Origin: Ophiura sarsii
Taxonomy: Eukaryota > Echinodermata > Ophiuroidea > Amphilepidida > Ophiuridae
Length of the DNA: 64,000 nucleotides
Assembly (NCBI GenBank): GCA_035610835.1
Contig: CM069447.1
Coordinates: forward strand, 44,613,893 to 44,677,892
Reading direction: 5' to 3'
Positions 12,496-24,319 of this stretch are shown here, piece by piece (position 1 is the first letter of the stretch; the number at the start of each line of letters is the position of its first letter). The translations under genes and the position numbers were made by a program. Under the pieces are notes generated by a model, which was not told the origin of the DNA, made no database searches, and worked only from the letters and a program-made list of their open reading frames with translations.

Positions 12496-13768
12496 GTACA
12501 GGTGCCGGAACTCACTGATAAAAATCCACGAAATTGGCCATTTTAATTAACTATTATCTCAGTAAACCCTTCAAAACTGTTTTTGATTTGATAGGTCAAA
12601 ATTGTATAAAAGAGAGAAAGGTCACAAAAAGGGAAAGTTCTCTAACAAAGATAAAGGTCTCAACTAGAGTGAAAATCGCAAAGAAAGGAAGGCTCATATA
12701 GAGAGAAAGATTTCAAACAGAACAAATATTTCAAAATGTATGTATCAAAAAGCATGGGAATAAAGATCTCAACCATGTCTAGTGATCTCTAACACGACAC
12801 CATATCAAAGTGCCGTAAATGCCTGAAACACACGAAGCAAGTGAGGGTTGAAATACACTGTAAAACATGTCAAAAACAGCTTAAGTTATAACAGTCTAAT
12901 AATGAAATTGTTTTAGTCTGAAACATTTGACACACTCTGAAAAACGAAAAACACTAATTCGCTCTACATGTGAGAGCGACTTTATGTGTTAAGTAAAGCT
13001 TGATCAAACGATTTTGGATATTATGTTATCCATCGATACAAATGAATATAATTTCATGAAATCATATTAATTTGTATTTAAAAGGAAGCCTTATGTTTTA
13101 TAATACAGTATAATAATAAGGGGAGCCCACTCTTAAATTTGTATAACGTTACAGGGTCTGTAATGGTTCAGGCTATTCAGGATGATTTAGATTTCTTTTT
13201 CAGGTGTAAATATGTCATCCTACTTATTTCTACCATCACAAATGGAGGATCTACAGTAAGAGCATGGAACTTGAGCGGCATTCCCATATGTTTGTACAGG
13301 GCTATTAGGGAAGTGTCAACCCTTTCATTTTGATGATCAACGTTTGCTTCTAAGTTTGAGAATGTTGAATACAAGTACATAAAAGTTACATTTATAGAAA
13401 GGAAATTTGATTAGGAATCCGATGGTGACATCAATGTGATACCAAATAAACTACATTTTGAGAAATGAACCAAAAAGCGATTTTTCTAACCCACATTTTT
13501 CAGACAGCATAACTAAATAACAGAATCCGGTAATTTGTTCTAATATAGAATTTGTAAGCAAGACAATTTTGTCTAGGATCGTTTTTTCATTTTCTATAAG
13601 GGTTAGTTTTTGAAATATTGCTAAAAACATCGGAAAAGTGTAAATTTAGCTTTTTTTTGGGCATACATTTCGCTAAAAATGGATGCATATCTCGAGTTCG
13701 AAATCCATAATCGAAAAAATGAGAAAACTGATCCTAGCTGAAAGTGCTCTACACAATGGTAGTAAAAG
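12496..13768. other. No supported gene or repeat
   Basis: AT-rich DNA with a purine-rich patch at about 12600-12740. Frames of 64-67 codons at 13139-13380 lie on both strands with no recognisable product. I see nothing I can name. Confidence 0.6.
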
Positions 13769-13769
13769 C

Positions 13770-14921
13770 TTATCGGCCGAGTGCACCAATGGAGTGTAGC
13801 TGAAGAATAGCCCTACCTCGCTAGTAACTGAGACGTAACCTACAATTTTGAGAGCACCAAACCGGCGTAAGCTACTAGGCTAAGTAACTGGCGGGTAATT
13901 TACGCTAAATCTTATACCTCACCGGATCCAAGAGTAAGTTGGAGCATAACAGTTTATGCTGTAACTAAACGACAATTTCTTATTTGCCTGATGGACGATT
14001 ACATAGATATGATGATCAGTGGAAGAATTTTATCATGCAATTTATTATCAACTTGTGTATACTAATTATACTCAATGATACATTTAAGACCAATTTATTA
14101 TAAAATATTTAAAAACTATCCACAATCATTAGTTCAAACAAACAATCAAGCATCAATCAATCAATCAATCAATCAATCAACCAATAATTATTTAATAATT
14201 TAATCAAATAACATGAAATCAAATAAATAACAAATTCATAAATAAGTATGCCTATTGAATGGATATTATAAATAAAGTATATAACTACCATAATGTAGTT
14301 CATAGAAATTGACATAAATGATTTCATTAAAGTCAGTAAAGTCATTAAAATCATTTTTTGAAAAAAAAAAATGGGAATTACCGGAATCGAACCCGTGATT
14401 TACATTTACAAAAGCCAGGATCACAGTAGCACGCCACAGAGATTTGACGCTAGAATTGTGATATTTATATTATCTAACCATTGATCCATATAATTAAAAC
14501 GAACGGATTCTGATCGTGACAATTTTGCCATTTTATACCATTTTGTATGTTACTCTCGCACAAAATGTGTTTGTAATGTAATTATGGTCCTTATTTTTGA
14601 AAGAATGGTAATGAACTTTGAAATTTTCGAACACCAAAAATGGCGTCATATTCACAGATTTCATTGATCTACTGGACGTGGTGTGACGTGCCGCAGACGT
14701 GTTGCATTATTCATGTTATTTAAATCAACGCTTGACGTAGCGACTGACGACACAGTTTTATAATTCTTATAATTACGGAACACCATTCGTGTCACTATGA
14801 TTGCTGTTTGATATATGTACATACATTTGACACATGCGACAATTAATTTTGTAAGGGGACGATGCTGAAGTATGTGGATATTTACCTCGCTAGTCGCTAG
14901 TTTGGTGCACTCGGCCGATAA
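13770..14921. mobile_element. TIR element of 1.15 kb with a perfect 20-bp inverted terminus
   Basis: TTATCGGCCGAGTGCACCAA at 13770 is exactly complemented at 14902-14921. Subterminal DNA repeats CTCGCTAGTAACT, TAACTGGCGGGTAA and AGTAACTG words near both ends. The interior includes a CAAT tetranucleotide run (about 14150-14180) and a tRNA-like segment. The target duplication is unclear and there is no transposase. Confidence 0.8.
14374..14450 (-). mobile_element. tRNA-derived (SINE-like) fragment
   Basis: The minus strand has a B-box-like GGGTTCGATTCCGG and upstream GGCGTGCTACTGTGATCC resembling an A box, with an adjoining homopolymer at 14358-14370. No clean cloverleaf, so it is not called a tRNA gene. 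14922-15555 further right has no recognised feature. Confidence 0.45.
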
Positions 14922-15555
14922 TCTAATAGTTTGATATTTTCTTACTTATGTTGTCAGAAAAATCAAGGATTTTCCTCAAAGCCTGACACGAGTAATCGCC
15001 AGTTTTGTAAAACAAATCAGCATTTTCCACCATTTAAAGCTAAATTTGCACAAAATACATCGGGCGTGTGACTTTAAAGGCGAGAATATTATATGAACAA
15101 GTAATTAACATCGATTCAATATATATTGTCAAAATGTGTAGAAATTGGAAGAAAACTGAAATTTAAATGATCGTAAGATTATAGCCTTTGTTTTACCATT
15201 TTAGACATATTCACTCCGCTCTTTTGCTTCTCGCGTCTGCGTCGCGGATAATAAGCGGCGCGTCTAGTATTACGCACGGGAAGAATGAGCGCGCAACGCA
15301 ATGATCGGACAGCTGTCGCAGCATTTGAAAAGGGTGGAACTCGGCTTAATATCCATCCAATTGACCATGCGCCTTTTCCTGACTCAAACTTACCAAAACA
15401 ATTTTAAATCACCAATCATCAATAATCGCTTCCGATTAGTAACTTAATGATAGTAATGATAGAATACATATAAAAGTATAGAATCATAGAGAAATGTGAA
15501 ATTCAGTTTCGGGTTGACACTGCCCTTAAGGTTTTTAGAAATCTTTAGAAAACAG

Positions 15556-15960
15556 TTTTGTTGTTGTTGTTGATTATATATTTTGAAAATGTTCATGAAC
15601 ATTTTGAAGAAAAAATTAAACAATATATCCTGTACAGCTCTTTTGTTGCTAACAAAAATGTTGATGTCATCTGCTTTCAGCTATATTCTGGCCTCATTTT
15701 CTATGGCGAGTTTAATACCCCTAATATTAATACACTGTCTTTTATACAAGCAAGACTCTCGATTGCAATAATAAATAACAATACCGATAAAGGACAACCT
15801 TGTCTGACACCATTTTCTATCTTTAAAAACTCGGAGACATTACCGTCTAGCATCATGCACCTTGAAGTATCTTTGTAAGTCATTAACTTGTGTCAATCCA
15901 CTTGTTAAAGTCTTCACCAAAATTATATTAATTTAACACTTAAACCAGATTATTTCCTAT
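15556..15960 (-). pseudogene. Degraded L1/Tx1-type reverse transcriptase fragment
   Basis: On the minus strand, pieces in different frames read FGEDFNKWI (about 15900-15930), ENGVRQGCPLSVLLFIIAIE (about 15735-15810) and a DDINIFVSNKRAVQDI block around 15600-15670 corresponding to the catalytic YADD region. Order and spacing match RT domains of the L1/Tx1 group. Stops and frameshifts between the blocks show it is an old relic. Confidence 0.75.
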
Positions 15961-16105
15961 CGATACTGTCAAAATGTTTTATATTGACATAAAAAAAATA
16001 AAAAATCAAAAACAACAGAGGACCTGGAATATTTTAGTTCTCTGTATATCTTATCACGACGTCTTCAATCTTCAACCTAATGTTTTAGCCCATATACCTT
16101 TCTTG

Positions 16106-16945
16106 TACACACTAAAAAATTATATTCAAAATGTGAATATATTTCCTTTTCAAATATTTTTGAATAGAAAACTATTCAAAATGAAAAGAATCCTTTCATA
16201 CACTAACATTTTATCTATTCAAAATGTGAATAGCTTTTCCTTTTCAAATATTTTTGAGTAGAAAAGAATCGTTTCATTTTGAATGACAAAATGCCGAGGG
16301 ACGCTGTAATCGCTTATTTGCATATTTTACTTGGCCTTATATGAGCCGAGTAAATTGTGCAAATAGCTCATTAGCATAATTGCAATGGTACATAACATTA
16401 GCAACGGTGCTCGTTTGTACCATTTCAATTATACTAATGTGCTAATTTGCACCTTTTATACATTTAAACCTATTATTTTATTCTAATTAAGTCGATGCAT
16501 TAATTTAACACCATAGAATGTATATTGATATGTATGCATATCTTCTCACTTGTTTTAAGAAAGTGAAGTTATTGTTCACTATACAAATGCATATACATTG
16601 TGCAAGAACATAAACATCAAAGAGTCAATGCCCCTTGCAGCCCCTCCCCTCACAGTCACACCACCACCATATCCTGGTTGCCAAGAGATACAAATGTGCG
16701 ACAAAAGCTTCACAAAGTACATATTTAGGAAGAAATCAACACATTTTGTATCAATTTTGAATAGAATTCTATTCATTTTTGAATAGGAAAAACTATTTAA
16801 CTTTGAATAGGGTACATATTCATTTATTTGAATAGATGTTCCTCTTCATTTTGAAGAGAACCTTGTAAGTGCCCATCGGAAGAGGTTTCCTATTCAAATC
16901 TGAATATATTCTATTCAAAAATGAAGAGGAAGTTATAAGTGTGTA
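16106..16945. mobile_element. TIR element with ATTCAAAATGAA word array
   Basis: Ends TACACACTAAAAAATT (16106) and the AAGTGTGTA terminus (16945) form an imperfect inverted repeat, possibly with a TA duplication. Near both ends the words ATTCAAAATG and CATTTTGAATAG occur many times in both orientations (16130-16285, 16755-16930). The centre is unrelated AT-rich sequence. About 840 bp, non-coding. Confidence 0.65.
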
Positions 16946-17053
16946 TGAATCCAGATTGATCAGGATCAATAATCGATGAAATAACGTTTTGAAGTCGTTT
17001 TGCAAATGTCTTTGTAGCTATTTTAAATTCAACATTTGTCAGAGTATTTTGCT

Positions 17054-17262
17054 TTTTGCACGGATCCGACATTGTCGAGGAGAGCCTCGAACTGGTGCCG
17101 CACTGAATGGGACTATTCAAAAACATGATGTAACAAGTTCGACTCTGTCTGTACAATATGACTTGACATGTATTGAGACATTGTGAAATGATGTAACACT
17201 TTCATTCCATCTGATTCCAGTTCGAGGCTCACCTCGCAAATGGCGGACCGTGCAAAGAGCGA
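17054..17262. mobile_element. Small inverted-repeat element (about 210 bp)
   Basis: TTTTGCACGGATCCGACATT and GAGAGCCTCGAACTGG at 17054-17098 are mirrored at 17219-17262 (CCAGTTCGAGGCTCACCTCG, then GGCGGACCGTGCAAAGAGCG). No coding capacity. Confidence 0.6.
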
Positions 17263-18985
17263 ATAGGTCTCCAATTGGACAGATTTTCCTTTATGTATTA
17301 AAGAAATTACCTGAACAATACGAAATGGTAAAGCAACGTATCTGATTTTGATAAAATCCTATAACATTCTACTAACAAGGATCTCCTTATATTCAAGGGG
17401 GATAGTTCGTTACAGTTGGGCGATTTCTCGCTTTGTTTCTATCTGACAAGTGTTTAGAGACATTTGAATAGTTATTTGGTGACTTAGCAATAGCTGATTT
17501 CATTTTTGAATTTCGGGATGGAGCTCTTTTCAATTAAAAATAATCCATTACTATAGTACCTTTCAATCACAGAAAAGGATGTCAATGTCGATGCTGATAT
17601 TGTCAAAATATGTTTCAAATTGCAGCGTATTCGCAAATCTGCTCGTTGTAGCTTTAAAAGGTCAGAAATGAATTTGACACAAACTGGCACCAACATTGAG
17701 CATGATTGTATTGACCAACGGTATGGACCATCCCTTATCAAAATCATCGAGGAAATATCCCTAAATCCTTCTACCCACAACTTTCGTAAAGATTGAGTAT
17801 GTGATTTTGTTTTTTCCCTAACATACATTGTACTTTAGACATACTTTTACTTTGCGTATACATGAAATCACTATCTCTAGCAAAATAGAGTTTATGTGGT
17901 TATAAAATAATTGATAATCTAATTATGGATTATCCTATCTGAACATAATTTAAGCCACTGCTAATCACCTAAGACTACTCATTACCTATTTAATTGTACC
18001 CCAAAATTAGCATCAAACTAACCCCAAAAACCAACGTATGAATGCACTGAAGTATGACCCACTGTTTTACCCTTCAATTTGAAAATGGTTTGGCCAACCA
18101 TTGATAACAGTTGAAAGAGGAGTGAACAAAATATTAGATTACATCGAGAGGATGTTGCCGAAATGGTGGGGAGTTTGAAGTGAAAGGTTACAGTACGTGA
18201 AAGTTGATTAAGAACAACGAATATTATTGAATTTCACGATGAAATAATTATATTAATGAAATTTGGGCATCGATGGGTACTTCTCTTTTGGGGACACTCT
18301 TTATACACAAGCTTGTATCAAACATGGCGACATGTTATCTCATGAATTACTGAACCAATACTAGGCATGTTTGTACTTATTATAATGCATTTGTAATGGT
18401 GATACCAAATATAGTGTTAACATTTTTTGAAATTTTGGAATGGCGTCTGTAGTCGCCTGCCGCGTGGAAAACGATGGATCTGTCTGAATTTTTACAGATG
18501 TTTGATTTTCAAATATTTTAATAATAAGAAATAAGAAACTTACCGTTCGTATTGTGCTAATCCATTGAGAACTTTGACTTTGTTGTAACCCGCACCCGTG
18601 ATCAACTGAGGGTAGATATAGTCTGGGTTAAAAGTCAGCAATGAATAAACCATCAACTGTTTTCTAATAGGAAAGAAACAAATGGTAGGACGTGCGTATC
18701 GCCACAAATCTGCTTGGTTTCGAACACGATACACTAGAAATCAGTATATTTGTAAAATGGAAAGAATTCTATCAAATACTGGGGAGGGAAGAGAAAAACC
18801 TCGTGACTGTTTCTTCGATCTTATATTTAGCACTAGTCTGTCGTGTTTCGAAATCTGAATGACAAGCGTGAATAAAATGCCTTGCCACGCGTTAATATGA
18901 AAAAGGAAAAGTACAGCGACATTGTCGTTGAGTTTGCTACTGTCAGGCGAGAGAATAAAGTCTAGCCAATAATGCACTTTATTAT
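17240..18985 (+). repeat. Longest contiguous copy of dispersed families E then D
   Basis: 17265-17480 matches 40525-40750; 17480-18330 matches parts of 600-830, 2470-2760 and 46800-47395; 18345-18985 is D (compare 41120-41780). The contiguity at 17.2-19.0 and again at 40.5-42.0 shows E and D are one long non-coding element of at least 2.4 kb. It is cut at 18985 by the next element. No protein frame is conserved between copies. Confidence 0.8.
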
Positions 18986-18992
18986 GCGCGCT

Positions 18993-19586
18993 TTAAGGGG
19001 GCTGTCAACCCTAAACACATGACATTTATCAAGCGCTGTAACTTTTGAACTATTAATGTGATGCATATAAAAGTATACAATTTTGGTAAGGAAATGAGTC
19101 GGAGAATCCATTTTTGGTATCAAATTTCATTAACAATGTTGATTTAAAATCTGTTTTCCAAAAATCACTTTTTTGGCTCGAAATTTCCTGCCCACATAGC
19201 AAAATCAGATTTTGGTAAAAAATGCTGAAATTGCACTAAAGTCACATTTGCCTAGTTTGTTTTGAGATAAAAATTTTGGGCACTTTTTGGTCAACATTTA
19301 AAAAACTAAACATTTTTAGGTAAAAAAAAGATTGTGTCTTTAGATGGTTTTGGTGCAATTTCAGCATTTGTTACTAAAAACTAAACTTGCTACGTAGGCA
19401 GCAGTTTTTAAGGCAATCAAGCTTTTTTTTGTCAAAAACTTAAAAATCAGTTTAGGGAAATTTGAATGGAAAAATGTATTTTCCGACTCATATCCTTTCC
19501 AAAAATGTATACTTTTAAATAATACATCACATTAATAGTTTACAGCGCTTCATAAATGTGTTGGTTTTTGGGTTGACAGCCCCCTT
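18993..19586. mobile_element. TTAA-flanked TIR element (about 590 bp) with arms of about 130 bp
   Basis: Termini GGGGGCTGTCAACCC and GGGTTGACAGCCCCC are flanked by TTAA on both sides. Arms then share CACATGACATTTATCAAGCG, TTTTGAACTATTAATGTG and a GAGTCGGA block. A short outer mirror (CCAATAATGCACTTTATTATG, 18964-18985 and 19598-19620) lies beyond the TTAA. A related arm fragment lies at 37375-37470. Non-coding. Confidence 0.85.
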
Positions 19587-19659
19587 AAAGGTCGCATAAT
19601 AAAGTGCATTATTGGCTGACAGTTTGAGGTGAGGGTAAGCCGAGGTTGGAAGTGTGGTC

Positions 19660-19680
19660 GGGGGGGGGGGGGGGGGGGGG
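19660..19680 (+). repeat. Poly-G run, 21 G
   Basis: Pure G run followed by CGGCACTG, similar to the context at 47440. Confidence 0.95.
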
Positions 19681-19844
19681 CGGCACTGAAATATTTTGTT
19701 GATGGGTGTTTTTACATTCTACTACACATACCGTGTGGGTCTTTCATTATTCGTCATTTAGGTTCACAACATGGACGCTAGTATTACACACTGGTAGGCA
19801 TTGGGCCTTGATAAAAAGCCTTTGTCGTAAAATTGGTTGCGGAT

Positions 19845-20105
19845 TGACCACTAAATGACAACAGTCTTATACGTAGCTCAAAATTAGATATCGTATCCGA
19901 ACGAGCAAATCTGGGCACATTTTAGACTATTTAAGCCGTTATGTCCTAAAATCGCTGACAAAAAAACTTTTTTTCCTTGCGAATTCAACGCGAACAATAT
20001 CTGTGTCATCCAAATGTTTGCGGATTGACCGCTATCACCGATATCACCGATACAATTTCACATCGTAACCGAAAGAGTAAATCTGGGCCGGGCACATTTT
20101 TTAGG
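19845..20105 (+). repeat. Diverged direct duplication, two copies about 178 bp apart
   Basis: TTGCGGATTGACC, ATCGTATCCGAACGAG and AAATCTGGGCACATTTT at 19845-19925 recur at 20020-20100 with changes. No gene. Confidence 0.55.
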
Positions 20106-20281
20106 CGACAAACCAGGCCCCAGGGTGGTAAGAAGATCACGTACCGCCTAGTGCTACCAACCCAATATGGAGATTTGATTACAACGATTACTTTTGATCT
20201 GTGATTAAAGTTGTTCAACACAAGAGATCAAGTGAGTCTGATATATCTGCCATATTATTATATCGTTATCAGCGGTGTTGT

Positions 20282-20612
20282 GGCGGCACTACAGGGGGGG
20301 GGGGGGGGGGGGGAAGAGGGGAGGGGGCATCCTGGCCCCCCAAAAAAATTCAATTCAGTTAAAATTAGAAAAAAATTAGAAAATTTAAGCATATATAAAA
20401 AGGCTTTGCGCACATTTTCTCACTTATGTTTACAATTTTAGCATTGCGCGTAAGCGCGCATTTTCATACCAAATTAGTTAGTATTAGACCAAATTTGACA
20501 ATTTAAGCGTAAAATTGCACCAAAAAAATGCGTGCCTTGCGCGCATTACATTTTGTCATGCCCCCGTTTGCCCCCCCCCCCCCCCAATTTATGAGGCTGG
20601 TGCCGCCACTGG
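20282..20612. mobile_element. G-rich hAT-like MITE
   Basis: Left end GTGGCGGCAC then 20 G (20294-20313); right end complements to CAGTGGCGGCACCAG then 15 G (C at 20571-20585 on this strand). The CAGTGGCG terminus is hAT-like. No clear 8-bp duplication survives. 20613-20850 is unassigned. Confidence 0.6.
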
Positions 20613-20854
20613 TTAAGGATAGCCATGTCATTTCAGAAGATTCCAGGATCTATGGGTATGTCTGAATAAGTTTTGCAAATTTATGGAGTGACGTGCGGAA
20701 TGACCCGTGAATAGAACTTTTCCCGGCAAGACTTCTGCCCCCGTGGAACGCTACACTACTGAACGATCGATGTGAGTTTGATCCGATGAAATCGTCAGGG
20801 ACACGAAAGAAAAGAGTTTCCGAAGATTATAACGGAAAACCTACTTAGGAAACC

Positions 20855-21560
20855 TATCACACCTTAATCCAAGATGGCCGCCAAAATGGCCGCCTAAAAT
20901 GGTAAAATTCCATAATTTGGCGTATATGAACCAACATGTATGATCAGAGTATAGTATTAACAATAGGATGTATGTGTTAGACCACTAGAAACTTATATCT
21001 AGTATTATTGCTTTGTTAACATACTTTAAAACCAAAATCCCATAAAACAGCATAATATCAAACGAAATGTATGGTGAAAATATAATTTTAACGATGGAAT
21101 GCATATTATGTTAGACCACTAGTTTATCATATTCAGTATTTTTTGCTTTGTTAACATAGTTACAAATCCAAAATGGATCCCTAAATTGGCCCCTAAATTG
21201 GTCCCAAAATGGCTGCAAAAATTGCCAAATTGCATATAATAGGATAATATCAATATAAATGTATGATGAAAATATAGTTTAACATTGTGATGTATGTAGT
21301 TGACCACTAGTAACTCATATCCAGTATATTTGCATTGAAATAACATTCTTTTTCTTCTTTTTGTTGATGCCGACGCACCAACTATTTATTTGCATTTGTC
21401 ATACAGGAAATAGTAATAATATGAACATTTAGTTTTAATATTCTAATAAAGTACAGTATTTAATTATTGTCTTTCCACCTTTTATATAAACCCATTGTAA
21501 TATTGTAATAATATACTTTAAATCCAAGATGGCGACCAAAATGACCGCTGTAAATGTAAA
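20855..21560 (+). repeat. Copies of the fold-back arm unit (GGCCGCCAAAATGG family)
   Basis: Three to four tandem units of about 180 bp with CCAAGATGGCCGCCAAAATG, GTTAACATA and the GACCACTAGAAACTTATATC word, the same unit as the arms at 7.3-11.7 kb. 21561-21839 is unassigned and contains the target site of the LINE. Confidence 0.75.
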
Positions 21561-21854
21561 AAATGTACCGGGGTCATGGATTAAAGCGCTGTGTAATTGT
21601 ACATTCCCGAGAGACACTCTGTTCAAAGGCACAAAAAGTGGACTTGTTTAAAGCATTTTGTTGCAATTCTGAGATGTGTGGATCGTGTTTCTTTATCAAA
21701 TTGGTTAGATATCCATCCATTTTAGAACATCTGAAATTTAAAATGAACCCATACACCTGGGAAAGTATGATGCCAAGGGCATATATTTTGCACGTAAATC
21801 CAATACAAAGGTTCAGAAAATCGACCAAAATATGACGTCATAACCATTGGCGAT

Positions 21855-22679
21855 ATGTTTCAGAAATGGGTTTCTGTTATCTTAAATAATAGCACAAACT
21901 GTATCATTAACAATGGTCATATTTCGAATCCGTTCAAAGTGGACCGTGGTGTTCGTCAAGGTTGTCCGATTGCAAGTTTGATGTTCGTACTTGGGGTAGA
22001 ACTGCTTGCTTGTAAAATTCGTCAGTCAAATCAAATACATGGCATTGCCCTGCCACTTGACAACTATAATAGACACGAGGTCCGTATTTCCACATTTGCC
22101 GACGATACAACTATTTTTGTTAAAACACCAAATTGTCTTAAAAACGTGATGTCTATCTTTGATAAATTCACTAAATTATCAGGGCTTGCAATAAATAAAG
22201 ATAAAAGTGATGCACTATGGATCGGATCTTTGAAAGATAACGATTACTGCGTTGGTGATGTCAAATGGAAACTAGCTCCAAACAACACAATAAAAATCCT
22301 AGGTGTCACCTTCTCACCAAGCACTTCCATTGATAATCTCGAATGTAATTGGATTGGCAAGATGGAAAATATTGAACGCTCTATACGCGCTTGGAAAATG
22401 CGTGGCCTCTCAATGACAGGTAGAAATTTGATTGTTAAAACACTGTTAGCATCACAATTGTCATACATTGCCTCTGTCATGGATATCCCTGATAAAATTA
22501 TTATGAAACTCAATAACATGTTCTTCAAATTTATTTGGGGCAGAGAAGAAGCAGTCAAACGTAACACAGTGATTGCAGATTACGATAAAGGTGGTATAAA
22601 CATGTTTCACACCAAACTGTTTTTCGATTCACTAAAGCTGTCATGGATTAAAGGAAGGGTCCCGCAAGTACAACATTGA
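21855..22679 (+). CDS. Reverse transcriptase fragment of Tx1/L1-like LINE (N-terminal piece)
   Basis: Open frame of 274 codons. RT blocks in order: GVRQGCPIAS at about 32-41, the catalytic FADD at 81-84, GLAINKDKSDALWIG at about 110-124, then KILGV near 148. The GVRQGCPIASLMFVLGVELLA pattern points to the L1/Tx1 group. The upstream part of RT is missing because of 5' truncation. LINE coding stops at 22651; the last nine or so codons and the stop come from the inserted MITE. The ATG is not the native start. Confidence 0.92.
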   Translation: MFQKWVSVILNNSTNCIINNGHISNPFKVDRGVRQGCPIASLMFVLGVELLACKIRQSNQIHGIALPLDNYNRHEVRISTFADDTTIFVKTPNCLKNVMSIFDKFTKLSGLAINKDKSDALWIGSLKDNDYCVGDVKWKLAPNNTIKILGVTFSPSTSIDNLECNWIGKMENIERSIRAWKMRGLSMTGRNLIVKTLLASQLSYIASVMDIPDKIIMKLNNMFFKFIWGREEAVKRNTVIADYDKGGINMFHTKLFFDSLKLSWIKGRVPQVQH

Positions 22680-23062
22680 GCATTATTTGTTAGAAAAATA
22701 ATTATCAAGCCGAAATTATGTAATTATTTAGAACAGAACACCATACTAGTCACAAAAATGAATAAAAACTGCCATCACTCAACATGCAATTTTTAAAATT
22801 CGCGGCGATCGAAAGTCCCGGTGTCGATGACGTCATGGGTATCGGTGCTGAAATTTGCGCATGTACATTGTATAACTATGACATCATCGACACTGGGACT
22901 TTCGATCGGCGCGAATTTTAAAAAGTGCATGTTGAGAGATAGCGGTTTTTATTTGTTTTTGTCATAAGTGTGGTGTTTTGTTCTATATAATTACAAAAGT
23001 TGAGCTCGATAGTTACTTTTCTAACATACAATGTACACTTTTATGCTTGCGGGACACCTCCT
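22652..23062. mobile_element. TTAA-flanked fold-back MITE nested in the LINE
   Basis: Element of 411 bp with long imperfect inverted arms (roughly 22652-22835 and 22870-23062), termini AGGAAGGGTCCCGCAAG and CTTGCGGGACACCTCCT, flanked by TTAA at 22648-22651 and 23063-23066. TTAA duplications are typical of piggyBac and Kolobok-like elements. It has no coding capacity. Insertion plus duplication adds 415 nt and so shifts the LINE frame; exact removal restores it. Confidence 0.88.
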
Positions 23063-24135
23063 TTAAGAAACTTAACAACTCAGATATTGCATGTTGGAAA
23101 AATATCCCATTGTACTATATAAACAAGTTGGGTATTGGTATGAATATTTTTAATTGTAACTGTACATTTAAGCAGCTTAACAACATGTGTCATATTATGT
23201 TAAAGAGATTACCTTCTTTTTACTATAAGCTATTTAAAATCTGGTTCGACACTAAGCAAGTTATAATCAAAGATGATATTGCATCATGTCTTAATCAAGT
23301 TATATGGAATAATGATGTTATCCAATTGAAAAATAACACACTATTCTTCATAGACTGGATTAAGTCGGGAATTATTTTTGTGGGTGACCTATTTGACGAT
23401 GATGGTTCTTTCTATTCCATTAACCATTTCCGTAATCGTCTAAAGGATAAGGGTGCCGTAATTTTGCAGTATTACGCTCTCCGCAATGCGCTTCCCATTG
23501 ATTGGAAATTAACAAAGCCTCCTTGCGACAATGCCACAACTCCCGACAACAACGGAGAAGATGTTTATTTTAATTCAGTCCCTATTGATTCCTGTACAAA
23601 CAAAGGTTTTAGGAAAGCCATGATTCACAATTTGTATGTTCCTCCTCTGTGTACAAATTTCTGGCCACTTAGATTCCCCAATTACTCATTCAATTGGACC
23701 GACATTTGGCTCGCCACTCCACAGTGCACCGATGAAGCGAGGTTGATCTCATTAAATTGGAAAATCCTCCACAATATTTATCCAACCAAAGTACTTCTAT
23801 GTAAGATGGGTAAGGTAGAGAATAATATTTGTCACACATGCAACGTGATTGACTATATCGACCATTTCTTTTTCAATTGTAATCTAGTTAAACAGCTTTG
23901 GTCTTACGCAAGTCAAGTTATCTCGCGTAAATTATCAACATGCTTTGTATTGACCACTGAAATTGTTATATTGAACTATCACAATAATACTTATGACCAT
24001 CACGATTTAAAATTTATTAACATCATCATCGCCGTTGGGAAACTATGCATAAGCAAGTTTAGATACGGCAACCACCCAAATCTGTTATTCCTATTTGAAA
24101 AAGAACTCTGCCTTCGTAGACTGATTTCTCTGTAA
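22978..24135 (+). CDS. C-terminal part of the same Tx1/L1-like LINE protein, with zinc knuckle
   Basis: Open frame of 385 codons. About the first 29 codons are MITE sequence; LINE coding resumes at 23067. The region has tryptophan-rich blocks (ACWKNIPLYYINKLG, RLISLNWKILHNIYPTKVLLCKMG) and a CHTC-x10-HFFFNC motif from about residue 285, matching the C-terminal CCHC-type knuckle of L1/Tx1 elements. It ends at TAA 24133-24135, followed by the 3' UTR. With the MITE removed, the codons SWI(K)KLNNSD join in frame to the RT half. Confidence 0.88.
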   Translation: MFYIITKVELDSYFSNIQCTLLCLRDTSFKKLNNSDIACWKNIPLYYINKLGIGMNIFNCNCTFKQLNNMCHIMLKRLPSFYYKLFKIWFDTKQVIIKDDIASCLNQVIWNNDVIQLKNNTLFFIDWIKSGIIFVGDLFDDDGSFYSINHFRNRLKDKGAVILQYYALRNALPIDWKLTKPPCDNATTPDNNGEDVYFNSVPIDSCTNKGFRKAMIHNLYVPPLCTNFWPLRFPNYSFNWTDIWLATPQCTDEARLISLNWKILHNIYPTKVLLCKMGKVENNICHTCNVIDYIDHFFFNCNLVKQLWSYASQVISRKLSTCFVLTTEIVILNYHNNTYDHHDLKFINIIIAVGKLCISKFRYGNHPNLLFLFEKELCLRRLISL

Positions 24136-24319
24136 TTACTATGTCATCATGTATATCAATTACGTCGTTTTTAATCGATTGCCACATTGTACATACTTGC
24201 TATTATTATATTATATTATTTTGTAAATATTGATGTTATTGTATAATTTTATTGTGTATCATAGAATAAATAAGAATAAATAAAAAAATAAAAAAAAAAA
24301 TAAAAAAAAATAACCATTG

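Larger units (their letters stand above)
21850..24309 (+). mobile_element. 5'-truncated Tx1/L1-like non-LTR retrotransposon with target duplication
   Basis: The element begins inside the reverse transcriptase domain and ends in a short 3' UTR and an A-rich tail (about 24270-24309). A perfect 10-bp duplication, ATAACCATTG, flanks it at 21840-21849 and 24310-24319, which defines both ends. It carries the RT palm and thumb and a C-terminal zinc knuckle. The coding frame is interrupted by a 411-bp MITE at 22652-23062. Without that MITE the frame from 21855 would run 1866 nt to the stop at 24135 with no other lesion, so the insertion looks young. It is dead on arrival: the endonuclease and the front of RT are absent. 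Confidence 0.93.
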
